This document shows positions 7,018-15,249 of a stretch of 64,000 nucleotides of DNA, piece after piece. The DNA lies in NCBI RefSeq assembly GCF_025994315.1, contig NZ_BAQE01000005.1. One strand, 5' to 3'. Positions within the stretch are counted from its first letter, which is position 1; each line of letters opens with the position of its first letter. The DNA is from Swaminathania salitolerans. Lineage in GTDB: Bacteria; Pseudomonadota; Alphaproteobacteria; Acetobacterales; Acetobacteraceae. The notes under the pieces were generated by a model. That model worked only from the letters and a program-made list of their open reading frames with translations, was not told the DNA's origin and searched no databases. The translations under genes were made by a program, and so were the position numbers.

Positions 7018-9195
7018 CTAGCCGGGCAGGGCGAGGATCAGGTCGACACCCTCTTTGGTGCAGAGAACAGCCGCCTTTTCCTGCCGGGTGAGAACGGCGA
7101 GCGCGTCCGGAACGGAAGGGGCCTCGCGCAGTTTGAGAAGGCCGACGAGAAGATTGGGGTCGATGGCCGATCCGGGTTTGCGCGGTGCAGGCAGGGTGCG
7201 GCAGTGTTCCGCCAGAAGAAGCGGACTTGCGCGCAAAGCGGCAAAGGCCTCTCCGGGGGCGTCATCGGGCATGGCCTCCTTTTCGGCGCGGCGCAGATCG
7301 TTTTCGGTCGCGAGCCGGAGGATGGGAGGCAGGGCCGTTTCTTCCGGGATCAGGAGGAGGTTCCAGCTCTTGAGCCAGAGGCCCACCTCCCGGCTGGCCG
7401 TCAGGGCCGCCAGGGGAATGGCCAGAGCCAGGCCGACGAGGACCGGTGTCATCCACAAAAAGAGCGAGAAGGAGACCGACCACGCCGCAGCCGCCATCAC
7501 CGTGCCGAATGCGGTATAGATCCAGTATCCGTGGGCGATCTCGCGCAGCGACACGCGCCCGTCATCGCGATTCTGGGCGTTCCATCCCGAATCCCGGCCG
7601 CGCAGGATGGAGAGCACGCCCGAACTGTGGATCAGCATGGCGATCGGCGCGATAAGCCCGCCGATCAGGGTTTCGAGCAGGATCGACATCGCAAGGCGGA
7701 AGGCACCGCCACAGCCGCGTAGCGTGACGCGGTCGAAAAGGGCGGCGATGAAGGCCAGCGCCTTGGGCGCCAGGAGAATCGCCATGGTGCCGATGAACAC
7801 GTATTTCGCCTGAACCGGGTCGACCTGCGGCCAGTGCGGATAGAGCGTCTTGGTCTCGCCGAAATATTCCGGCCTGTCGAAATGCGATTGCAGCGAGATC
7901 AGGATGCCGAACATCAGGAACAGCAGCCAGAGCGGCGAGGTGATATAGGCGCCGATGCCCACCATCATGTGCATGCGGCTGACCCAGTGCAGACCGCGCG
8001 AGAGGACGATCTTGCCGTGCTGCAGATTGCCCTGGCACCAGCGTCGATCCCGTATGGCCACATCCGTCAGCGATGGCGGGCTCTCCTCATAGGACCCGAA
8101 CAGGCCGGGCACCATGTGAATGGCCCATCCGCCCCGTCTCATCAGGGCTGCCTCGACGAAATCGTGACTCATGATCCCGCCACCGAAGGGTTTGCGCCCG
8201 GGAAGATGAGGCAGCCCCGCCTGTTCGGCAAAGGCGCGTGTCCGGATGACGGCGTTGTGACCCCAGTAATTGCCTTCCGAACCGTGCCACCAGGCGATGC
8301 CGTGAGCGATGAGCGGGCCATAGACACGCCCGGCGAATTGCTGCATGCGCGCGAAAAGGGTCTTCCCGCCGATGATCACGGGAAGGGTCTGGATGAGCGC
8401 GACCTTCTCGTGACGCTCCATGGCCGAAACGATCCGGACGATCAGCCCCCCATCCATGACGGAATCGGCATCGAGGGTGAGCATCTGCTGATAGGCGCCG
8501 CCGAAACGTTTGACCCATTCCTCGAGATTCCCCGATTTGCGGTCGATATTCTTCTGCCTGCGCCGGTAGAAGATCCGCCCCTGGCCGTGCACTACCTCGA
8601 CGAAATCGAGATAGGCGCGCTCCTCGCGGATCCAGACATCGGGGTCTGTAGTGTCGGAAAGCAGGAAGATATCGAATGCATCGATCCGGCCCGTACGGAC
8701 CAGGGAATCGTGAATGGCGCGCAACCCGACGAGGACCCGGTCGGGGTCCTCGTTATAGGTGGGCATGAGAATGGCCGTGCGTGTCGCCAGATCGGGCAGC
8801 GGCCCCTCCCGCGCGATACCGAGGCCGAGTCCGCCCTGGCGCAAGACCGAGACGAAGCCTGCGAGAGACGAGGTGAAGGAGAGGGAGATCCACGCGCCGA
8901 GAATGACGAACAGCGCGAGCACGATCAGCCCGAGCGTGGAGACGCCCATGCTGTTGAGCACCCGGTTCATCTCGAATGCGCCCCAGGCCGTCAGCACGAC
9001 GGCGCCGCCGATCACGGCGAGACGACGCAGCCATAGCAGAGGGGGCGTGGTCGGAGGATGACGGTCGCGACCGAAGGTCTCAGGCCGCTGACGCAGATTT
9101 TGCGTCGGCATGGCCAGAGGGGCGTCGGCGGGCAGGAAATCGAAAGGGGCGACCTTTGCGGAAAGCGTGCTCACGGCGTCCAACGATACATCCAT
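7018..9195 (-). CDS. opgH: Glucans biosynthesis glucosyltransferase OpgH (MdoH)
   Basis: 725 residues from the ATG at 9195. OpgH is the inner-membrane GT2 enzyme that polymerises UDP-glucose into the backbone of osmoregulated periplasmic glucans. This start gives the family-typical leader ending PLAMPTQNLR; a longer open frame runs out of phase over opgG and was discarded. Two N-terminal membrane spans (about 57-75 and 88-108) precede the catalytic domain with LMPTYNEDP (about 143-151), LDADSVMDG, FGGGIMSHDFVEAALMRRGGW and RRWCQGNLQH, then further C-terminal spans. It overlaps the opgG 3' end by 25 bp, so the two are translationally coupled. Confidence 0.96.
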   Translation of the reverse strand: MDVSLDAVSTLSAKVAPFDFLPADAPLAMPTQNLRQRPETFGRDRHPPTTPPLLWLRRLAVIGGAVVLTAWGAFEMNRVLNSMGVSTLGLIVLALFVILGAWISLSFTSSLAGFVSVLRQGGLGLGIAREGPLPDLATRTAILMPTYNEDPDRVLVGLRAIHDSLVRTGRIDAFDIFLLSDTTDPDVWIREERAYLDFVEVVHGQGRIFYRRRQKNIDRKSGNLEEWVKRFGGAYQQMLTLDADSVMDGGLIVRIVSAMERHEKVALIQTLPVIIGGKTLFARMQQFAGRVYGPLIAHGIAWWHGSEGNYWGHNAVIRTRAFAEQAGLPHLPGRKPFGGGIMSHDFVEAALMRRGGWAIHMVPGLFGSYEESPPSLTDVAIRDRRWCQGNLQHGKIVLSRGLHWVSRMHMMVGIGAYITSPLWLLFLMFGILISLQSHFDRPEYFGETKTLYPHWPQVDPVQAKYVFIGTMAILLAPKALAFIAALFDRVTLRGCGGAFRLAMSILLETLIGGLIAPIAMLIHSSGVLSILRGRDSGWNAQNRDDGRVSLREIAHGYWIYTAFGTVMAAAAWSVSFSLFLWMTPVLVGLALAIPLAALTASREVGLWLKSWNLLLIPEETALPPILRLATENDLRRAEKEAMPDDAPGEAFAALRASPLLLAEHCRTLPAPRKPGSAIDPNLLVGLLKLREAPSVPDALAVLTRQEKAAVLCTKEGVDLILALPG

Positions 9196-10694
9196 TTTTC
9201 GGAAATCGGTCCCTGCTCGTTGGCGAGCTGGCATTGCAGCTCGGCCAGCTTGGCATTGCCCGGATAGAATTCGAAGGTGGTCCGCCAGCCCTTGATGTTG
9301 GGATTGGGCTCCACCACCACGTTCTTGATCGTTCCGGCAGATGACTGCGGCAGAAGATGGAAGGCGGCATTCGGGGGCAGGTTCTCGAAAGGCTTGCCCG
9401 TGAAATCGATGACGAACATGCGGCCATCCGCATGGTCGGTCACGGCGCCGACACGGGTTGCGCCGATCCGTGCCAGATCGGTCGGCCAAGGCGTGTCCCA
9501 CCCCCAGTACATACGATAGGTATAGGCGTATTCATGCCCTTCCTGCATCGGCTGCTTCGGTCGCCAGAAGGACACGATATTGTCGTTGACTTCATTGGGG
9601 GTCGGGATCTCGACCAGATCGACGGCACCTTCGCCCCAATCGCCGATCGGTTCGATCCATAGCGAGGGACGTTTCTCGTAATTCAGCGCCAGATCCTCGA
9701 AATCGTGGAAGGCCCTGCGGCGCTGCATCAGACCGAAACCGTGCGGGCTCGCATCCTGGAACGCCGAGAACTGGAGATCGACGGGATTGTTGAGCGGACG
9801 ATAGAGCTGGGCGCCGGTACCCGTCCACATCTGGAGCGCTTCGCTGTCATGGGCGGCAGGGCGCCAGTCATCCACATGATTGCGGTTGTTGGAATCGAAA
9901 TAGAACATGCCGGTCAGAGCTGCGATCCCGCCCTGGCTGATATCGGTGCGCGGGTAGAACGTCGTCTGGACATCGAAGACGGTGGTCGCTCCCGGACGGA
10001 TGGTGAAGCGGAAGGCACCCACGACCGAAGGGCTGTCCATGAGGGCGTGAATGACCACAGAATCGACGCCGGGCTTCGGCTTTTCGAGCCAGAATTCGCG
10101 GAAGAGGGCGAATTCCTCTCCCTTCGGATCGCCGGTCCCATCGGCAAATCCCCGAGCGGAGAGACCGTAATTCTGACCCTTGGCAACGGCGCGGAAATAG
10201 GAGGCGCCCAGAAAGACGGCGCATTCCTCCATGACATTGGGGGTGTTGATCGCATTGCGCAGGCGCAGACCGGAGAAGCCGAGATCGTCGGTCACGCGCA
10301 GCATGGGATCGGGATAGGTGAACATGTCGGGATCGTAGGGAATCGGGGTCGACGCCCCGTCCACGACCTCGTTCATCAGAATGCGGGGGCGATAGAGAAA
10401 CCCGCGCGGAAAGAACTCCACATCGAAGGCGAGATTGTCGCCATGCCACAGCGCACGGTCTTCCTTGAAGGCAATGCCCCGGAACTGGTCGAAGCTCAGA
10501 TTGTCGATGGCACTCGGCAGCGATTGCGGCGGCGCCTTGTAGGCCGATTTCGAGAGCTTCTGGGCGATCAGGCGTACGGTATTATTGTCGAATGGCGTGG
10601 TCTGGGCGGCGGGTGGCGCCGCTGCCCTTGCTACCTTGCCGGCCCCCAGTAGTGAGAGGCCGGCACCGAGTTTGACGAGATCGCGACGCAGCAC
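9171..10694 (-). CDS. opgG: Periplasmic glucan biosynthesis protein OpgG/OpgD (Tat-exported)
   Basis: 507 residues from the GTG at 10694, chosen because GGAG lies 8 nt upstream and the protein then begins MLRRDLVKLGAGLSLLGAG, a twin-arginine signal ending ARAAA. A TTG 6 codons earlier is also open. The mature part is the OpgG/OpgD fold: FDQFRGIAFK, LAFDVEFFPRGFLYR, GASYFRAVAKGQNYGLSARG and YRMYWGWDTPWP. The family acts in the periplasm on backbone or branching of the glucan. The Tat signal resembles OpgD, while linkage to opgH is typical of OpgG, so the paralogue name is open. Confidence 0.92.
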   Translation of the reverse strand: MLRRDLVKLGAGLSLLGAGKVARAAAPPAAQTTPFDNNTVRLIAQKLSKSAYKAPPQSLPSAIDNLSFDQFRGIAFKEDRALWHGDNLAFDVEFFPRGFLYRPRILMNEVVDGASTPIPYDPDMFTYPDPMLRVTDDLGFSGLRLRNAINTPNVMEECAVFLGASYFRAVAKGQNYGLSARGFADGTGDPKGEEFALFREFWLEKPKPGVDSVVIHALMDSPSVVGAFRFTIRPGATTVFDVQTTFYPRTDISQGGIAALTGMFYFDSNNRNHVDDWRPAAHDSEALQMWTGTGAQLYRPLNNPVDLQFSAFQDASPHGFGLMQRRRAFHDFEDLALNYEKRPSLWIEPIGDWGEGAVDLVEIPTPNEVNDNIVSFWRPKQPMQEGHEYAYTYRMYWGWDTPWPTDLARIGATRVGAVTDHADGRMFVIDFTGKPFENLPPNAAFHLLPQSSAGTIKNVVVEPNPNIKGWRTTFEFYPGNAKLAELQCQLANEQGPISEKWMYRWTP

Positions 10695-10712
10695 TGTGAC
10701 TATCTCCGGCAA

Positions 10713-10731
10713 GCCCGGTAAAATACCGGGC
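10713..10731 (-). promoter_or_regulatory. Perfect hairpin in the opgG 5' leader
   Basis: GCCCGGTA-AAA-TACCGGGC, an 8-bp perfect stem with an AAA loop, immediately upstream of the GGAG and GTG of opgG. It could modulate translation or RNA stability; without a T-run it is not a terminator for this direction. Confidence 0.5.
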
Positions 10732-10829
10732 GAAATCTGATTTTCCTAACGCCCATAGGTTACTTTGGGACACAGAAAAACCTGCCTGCCTCAGAAATCT
10801 GTCACGAGTGCGGCTTTCGCCCGCTCATT

Positions 10830-12293
10830 TCAGACGGGCAGCGCCGCCTTGACGCCTTTTTCCCGGATGATCTTGCGCAGTTCGATCACTTTCGCGTCAA
10901 GCTCGGCATGGTCGAGGTTCTGCCAGCCATCGAAAGCCGGAAGCGAGAGCGCCGTTTCGAAATCGTCGCTCCGGGCGGTCTTCCAGGTTGCATCCGTGAA
11001 GGTCGGCTCGATCGGCTCGTAGCTTTCGCCCTTCTCGTTCTTGCCGCGCAGCATTTCGAGATAGGCCGCAAGACCATAGGCCACACGGTCGAGATCCCGC
11101 CCGTCCGAAAGCAGGTTGCGGATCGTCGCCGTCCAGAACACCTGGACCTTCGATGCGCCATCGCTGCCGATCCGCAGGTTCTGGTCTGCCATGGCAGGGT
11201 TCGAGAACCGGGAAATGACCGATTTCTTGTACTCCTGCAGATCTTCCCCGGGAGCGGCCTTGAGCGTGGGAATGACATCCGTGTCGAGATAGGTCTCGAC
11301 CAGCTTGCGCAGGTCGGGATCGCTGATCGACTCGTCGATATGCTCGTAACCGAGCAGAAGGCCGGAGAAGGCGAGGAAGATGTGGGACGCGTTCAGCATC
11401 CTGATCTTCATGTATTCGTAATCGGTCACGTCATCGACCATCTGCACGCCGACCTTTTCGAGATCGGGCCTGCCATCGGCGAAATCGTCCTCGATCACCC
11501 ATTGGGTGAAATCCTCTGCGACCAGGGGAAGCAGATCGTCGAGGCCGCTTTCACGGTTCAGCCTCTCTGCGATGGCAGGGGAAACCGTCGGTGTGATGCG
11601 ATCGACCATCGCATTGGGGAATGTCGCGTTTTCCTCGATCCATTTCGCCAGCTCCGGATCGCGGGCGCGGGCATAGCCGAGGAACGCCTTGCGGGCGACG
11701 TTGCCGTTATGGCGCAGATTGTCGCAGGACATGATGGTGAACGCCTTGTGTCCCGCATCGCGACGACGGCGCAGCGCCTCGACCACATAGCCGAACACGG
11801 TTGCCGGTTCCCCGGGGTTGGCGAGGTCCTTCCTGACGGCTTCGTTCCCGAGATCGAATTCCTCGGTCTTCTCGTCGATATTGTATCCTCCTTCCGTGAT
11901 CGTCATCGAGACGATCCGGATCGAGGGGTCGGACAGGCGCTCGAGGACCGTCTCGCAGCCCTGGGAGGCGAGGAGGTAGTCGCGCAGGGCGCCGTTGATG
12001 CTGCGCTTGCTCTCGCCGGAGGGCGCCGTCTCGGTGAGGGAGAACAGGCAATCCTGCTTCCTGAAATCCTCGGCCTTCTTTCTGGAACGCTCGCCGAAGG
12101 TCAGGCCGACCCCGATGATTCCCCAATCCTGCTGGCCCGGAAGTGCGAGTACCTTGTTGATGTAATAGGCCTCATGCGCGCGGAAGAAGTTACCGACACC
12201 GAAATGCACGATTCCGGGCTTGATGTCGTCGAGATCGTAGGACGGACCGGCGACGCCGTCGGGCAGGGTCTTCAGGGTCTCACGGGTGATCAT
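10830..12293 (-). CDS. Mannitol-type polyol dehydrogenase (long-chain MDR, mannitol/arabinitol/fructuronate family)
   Basis: 487 residues, typical for NAD(P)-dependent mannitol 2-dehydrogenases, which interconvert mannitol and fructose in the cytoplasm. Visible: N-terminal nucleotide-binding start IVHFGVGNFFRAHE, central SCDNLRHNGNVA with the conserved Asn, and KIRMLNASH containing the catalytic Lys, Asn and His of the family. Related enzymes also reduce xylulose or fructuronate, so substrate is not certain; mannitol or D-arabinitol fits an acetic acid bacterium. It appears monocistronic, with a 275-bp gap upstream and 135 bp to opgG downstream. Confidence 0.88.
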   Translation of the reverse strand: MITRETLKTLPDGVAGPSYDLDDIKPGIVHFGVGNFFRAHEAYYINKVLALPGQQDWGIIGVGLTFGERSRKKAEDFRKQDCLFSLTETAPSGESKRSINGALRDYLLASQGCETVLERLSDPSIRIVSMTITEGGYNIDEKTEEFDLGNEAVRKDLANPGEPATVFGYVVEALRRRRDAGHKAFTIMSCDNLRHNGNVARKAFLGYARARDPELAKWIEENATFPNAMVDRITPTVSPAIAERLNRESGLDDLLPLVAEDFTQWVIEDDFADGRPDLEKVGVQMVDDVTDYEYMKIRMLNASHIFLAFSGLLLGYEHIDESISDPDLRKLVETYLDTDVIPTLKAAPGEDLQEYKKSVISRFSNPAMADQNLRIGSDGASKVQVFWTATIRNLLSDGRDLDRVAYGLAAYLEMLRGKNEKGESYEPIEPTFTDATWKTARSDDFETALSLPAFDGWQNLDHAELDAKVIELRKIIREKGVKAALPV

Positions 12294-12417
12294 AGGCTCA
12301 AATCCCTCGTTATTGGTTCAGGCTTCTCTTTTCCCGGCCCGACCGATGCCCCCGGCTTGCAGGGCCAGAGGGCAGAAGCGCCGGTATCGCGAACGGACAT
12401 GTCGCTCCTCCCAGGCT

Positions 12418-12449
12418 GGAGTTCGGCCCGGCAGGAGTTCGGCCCGGCA
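12418..12449. repeat. Exact 2 x 16-bp tandem repeat
   Basis: Two identical copies of GGAGTTCGGCCCGGCA in the gap between the polyol dehydrogenase and the FUSC gene (12294-12569). I see no gene or tRNA in the rest of that gap. Confidence 0.85.
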
Positions 12450-12569
12450 GAAGATCCGGACAACGAACCCGTGCATACGGGCCGTCGCGGGCGGGAAACG
12501 GGGCTGTTCTCCCCCGGTCAACGTCCGGACCATGTCCCGGGTTCACGGCAATGTCATCCCCTCTGCGGG

Positions 12570-13625
12570 TTAATTACCGATCATCTCCCGCAGATCCCTG
12601 GCGCGGCTTTCGGGCTTGCTCATGAGAACATCGGTCGCGCGTCGCAGATCCTGACGCAGCAGGGAGATGACGAAATGCATCTCCGGCAGGGCATCCTGAC
12701 CCAGGGTCGGCAGAGCGCTGAGCACGTCTTCACGTCCGGGGCGTTCCGGGTTTCCCGTCGCCTTGCCCGAGGCGTGGATCTCGCATCGTCGTGCAAGTGC
12801 GCGATAGGCGTGACTCAGACCGGTATGCAGACCGGCCACGCCGGAAAACCCGCCCCGGTCCTTTCCCGCGTTGATCGCCCTTGCGACGAGCATGGTATCG
12901 CTGAGCATGCGCCGCATCAGGGCGGGCAGAACGCTGAGGATCGGATGACGCTTCTCGAGCAGACCCCAGTTTTCCCGATAGGCTTCCGCCACGCATTCGT
13001 TCAGGGTGATGAGATTGCGGGCGCAGTGATCGTTGCGCTTCTCGAGGTCGTTCCAGATCTCTTCCCGGCGCAGGGCTGCCTGCAGGAGATCGTCCATTTC
13101 GCGGAACATCCGCGCGGCCACGAGAAACCCCCGCCTGCGGGCATTGGCATGCAACACGACGAAGGACACGACGAGCGAGACCAGAACGCCGAGAAAGATG
13201 GCGGTGAGGCGTTCGGTCAGCGGCCAGTAGGGATTGCTGCCCCGCGACGGAAGCAGATAGACGATCATGAGGGTCACACCGGCGAAACGGAGCGACGGGC
13301 GCACCGCAGCCAGATAGGCCAGAGGCAGCAGAGCCACGGCGAAGACCGGCCAGTAAAAGCCCAGGATCAGGCGCGCAGTGATGGCCAGCGTGCCGATGAC
13401 GGCGCCGAGAAGCGTGCCGACGATCTGGTCGCGTGCGGTCGAGACGGTCTGGTCGATGCTCGATTGCGTGACGATGAGCGCCGTGATCAGCGCCCAGATC
13501 GTTTCATCCAGACCCAGAGAGATGCCTATCCCCCAGCAGAGCCCGACAGCGACGAGCGTGCGGACCATCTGCCTCCAGGGCGCTTCTCCGTCTGCCCGGA
13601 TCTGAAGCAGAGCGGTAAAGCGCAT
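12570..13625 (-). CDS. FUSC-family inner-membrane protein
   Basis: 351 residues. The N-terminal half holds about six hydrophobic segments (WRQMVRTLVAVGLCWGIGIS, WALITALIVTQSSI, IVGTLLGAVIGTLAIT, WPVFAVALLPLAYLAAVRP, FAGVTLMIVYLL, LTAIFLGVLVSLVVSFVVL). A soluble helical C-terminal half follows. This is the half-size FUSC/aromatic-acid-exporter (AaeB/YccS-like) layout. The family is linked to efflux of aromatic or fusaric acids; the substrate here is unknown. It starts 3 nt after the protease stop and is surely cotranscribed with it and with opgC. Confidence 0.8.
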   Translation of the reverse strand: MRFTALLQIRADGEAPWRQMVRTLVAVGLCWGIGISLGLDETIWALITALIVTQSSIDQTVSTARDQIVGTLLGAVIGTLAITARLILGFYWPVFAVALLPLAYLAAVRPSLRFAGVTLMIVYLLPSRGSNPYWPLTERLTAIFLGVLVSLVVSFVVLHANARRRGFLVAARMFREMDDLLQAALRREEIWNDLEKRNDHCARNLITLNECVAEAYRENWGLLEKRHPILSVLPALMRRMLSDTMLVARAINAGKDRGGFSGVAGLHTGLSHAYRALARRCEIHASGKATGNPERPGREDVLSALPTLGQDALPEMHFVISLLRQDLRRATDVLMSKPESRARDLREMIGN

Positions 13626-13628
13626 CGC

Positions 13629-15230
13629 TCAGTCTCCCGAAAGCGGCAGAGGCACCCAGCGCAACCCGTCCTGCCCCTGTACAAGCAGCAGAACCGTATG
13701 TTTCTTCTGTGCGCGTGCGCGCGCGAGTTCCTTTGAAAGGGCCTCTGGCGCATTCACGGCGATCTGCTGCACTTCCGTCACCACGTCGCCCGGCTGGAGG
13801 CCCCGCGTATCGGCAGGACCGTCCTGCGTCACATCGGTCACCACGACGCCTCTCTGGGAGTCGGACAATCCGTATTTCGTGCGGTTCGCATCGTCGATGG
13901 CCGCAAAGGTCACGCCGAGATCCGCCAGGGCGAGCGTGCTCGGCCCTTTGGTCTTCTCGGGGGTGGGCGGCATGTCGGGCGCCTCGGGAGAGGCCTTGAC
14001 CGTCACGAGGGCCTCGCGCGTCTTTCCCTTGCGCCACAGACCGAAACGCGCCCGGGTGCCGGGTGCGATCTCTGCCACCAGACGCGGCAGGGCATGGCCG
14101 TCGATCGGCTTGCCGTCGAGCGAGAGAATGACGTCGCCCGTCTTCATCCCGGCCGCCGATGCCGGTCCCTTGGGATCGACGGTCGCGATCATGGCGCCCT
14201 TCTCGGGTTTGAGGCCGATGCTGTCCGCAATCTCGTGCGTGACATTCTGTACCCGGACCCCGATCCAGCCGCGCGAGACATGGCCGTCACGACGCAGCTG
14301 CTCGATGACGCCGCGCGCATCATTGGCCGGAATGGCGAAGCCGATACCGATGGAGCCGCCGCTCGAGCTGTAGATGGCGGTGTTGATGCCGATGACCTGA
14401 CCGTCGAGATCGAAGAGCGGCCCGCCCGAATTGCCGCGATTGATGGACGCGTCGGTCTGGATGTAGTCGTCGTAGAGCCCGTGATTGATATCGCGCCCCC
14501 GGGAGGAAACGATCCCGTTCGTGACCGTGCCGGACAGGCCGAACGGGTTGCCGATGGCGAGCACGCGATCGCCGACGCGCGCCTTGTCGCTGTCGCCGAA
14601 GGCAACGGTCGGGAACGGGGCCTTGCCGTCGATCTTGATGACGGCAAGGTCGGTCCGGCTGTCGCGACCGACGATTCTGGCGGGGAGTACCGTACCGTCC
14701 TGAAGGGTGACCGAGACCTTGTCGGCATCCTTGATGACGTGATTGTTGGTGACGATGAAGCCGTCCGGCGAGATGATGAAGCCGGAACCGAGTGCCTGCA
14801 TCTTGCGGGGTGGCCCCGAAGGGGTGGGGCGACGGTTCATGTAGTCGTGGAAGAATTTTTCCATCGGCGAGCCGGGCGGAAACTGGGGAACCTGCGGCCC
14901 GTCTTCCGGGCTCGCATCCGGCCCGTCATCGTCGTCGTCGCTTTCGCCCGGTTTCAGCGTGGCGGAAATCGAGATGTTCACGACAGCAGGGAGCAGTCTG
15001 GCAGCCAGATCGGCATAGCTGTCCGGCGCGGCATGGACGGCACGTGCCGCCGGAGGCGAGATCGCGGGCTCGGCCAGGGCGCGCGGTGCCAAAGCGTATG
15101 GTGCCAGAGCCGATGGTGCCAGAGCGTAGGACGCCAGAGCGCACGGTGTCAGAACGCATAGTGTCCGGGCGAGCGGCGCGGCCGACAGACAGCTTCCCAT
15201 AAGGGCGGCGAGAACGGAGCGGTGTTTCAT
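13629..15230 (-). CDS. degP: Do-like (DegP/DegQ) periplasmic serine protease
   Basis: 533 residues. Catalytic triad His164 (TNNHVIKDA), Asp194 (RTDLAVIKID) and Ser268 (NRGNSGGPLF), followed by two PDZ domains (first near GWIGVRVQNVTHEIADSIGL, second near LADLGVTFAAIDDANRTKYG with QPGDVVTEV). Such proteases degrade or refold misfolded envelope proteins. Between the signal-peptide core and mature start lies an unusual stretch of repeated Ala-Leu-Ala-Pro-Ser/Tyr/Arg encoded by 15-bp repeats, then a Ser/Asp-rich acidic loop (residues 97-110). It lies between opgC (19 nt upstream) and FUSC (3 nt downstream), suggesting an envelope-stress operon. Confidence 0.93.
   Translation of the reverse strand: MKHRSVLAALMGSCLSAAPLARTLCVLTPCALASYALAPSALAPYALAPRALAEPAISPPAARAVHAAPDSYADLAARLLPAVVNISISATLKPGESDDDDDGPDASPEDGPQVPQFPPGSPMEKFFHDYMNRRPTPSGPPRKMQALGSGFIISPDGFIVTNNHVIKDADKVSVTLQDGTVLPARIVGRDSRTDLAVIKIDGKAPFPTVAFGDSDKARVGDRVLAIGNPFGLSGTVTNGIVSSRGRDINHGLYDDYIQTDASINRGNSGGPLFDLDGQVIGINTAIYSSSGGSIGIGFAIPANDARGVIEQLRRDGHVSRGWIGVRVQNVTHEIADSIGLKPEKGAMIATVDPKGPASAAGMKTGDVILSLDGKPIDGHALPRLVAEIAPGTRARFGLWRKGKTREALVTVKASPEAPDMPPTPEKTKGPSTLALADLGVTFAAIDDANRTKYGLSDSQRGVVVTDVTQDGPADTRGLQPGDVVTEVQQIAVNAPEALSKELARARAQKKHTVLLLVQGQDGLRWVPLPLSGD
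15070..15159. repeat. About six 15-bp tandem repeats in the degP signal region
   Basis: Successive 15-bp units of the form GGTGCCAGAGC(G/C)(T/G)A(T/G) from 15070 to 15159, with central copies nearly identical and outer ones decayed. On the minus strand they encode SALAP/YALAP/RALAE-type pentapeptides directly behind the export signal. The period preserves the frame, so slippage would change linker length only. Confidence 0.8.
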
Positions 15231-15249
15231 GATGCCACGCTAACGCACT

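Noticed and set aside
7018..9501. An 827-residue OpgH starting at 9501
   Set aside because: The first 102 residues are an out-of-phase reading of opgG; the ATG at 9195 gives the conserved family N-terminus.
15070..15159. CRISPR-like array
   Set aside because: Units are contiguous 15-mers without spacers, and no cas genes are present. The same applies to the other short arrays.
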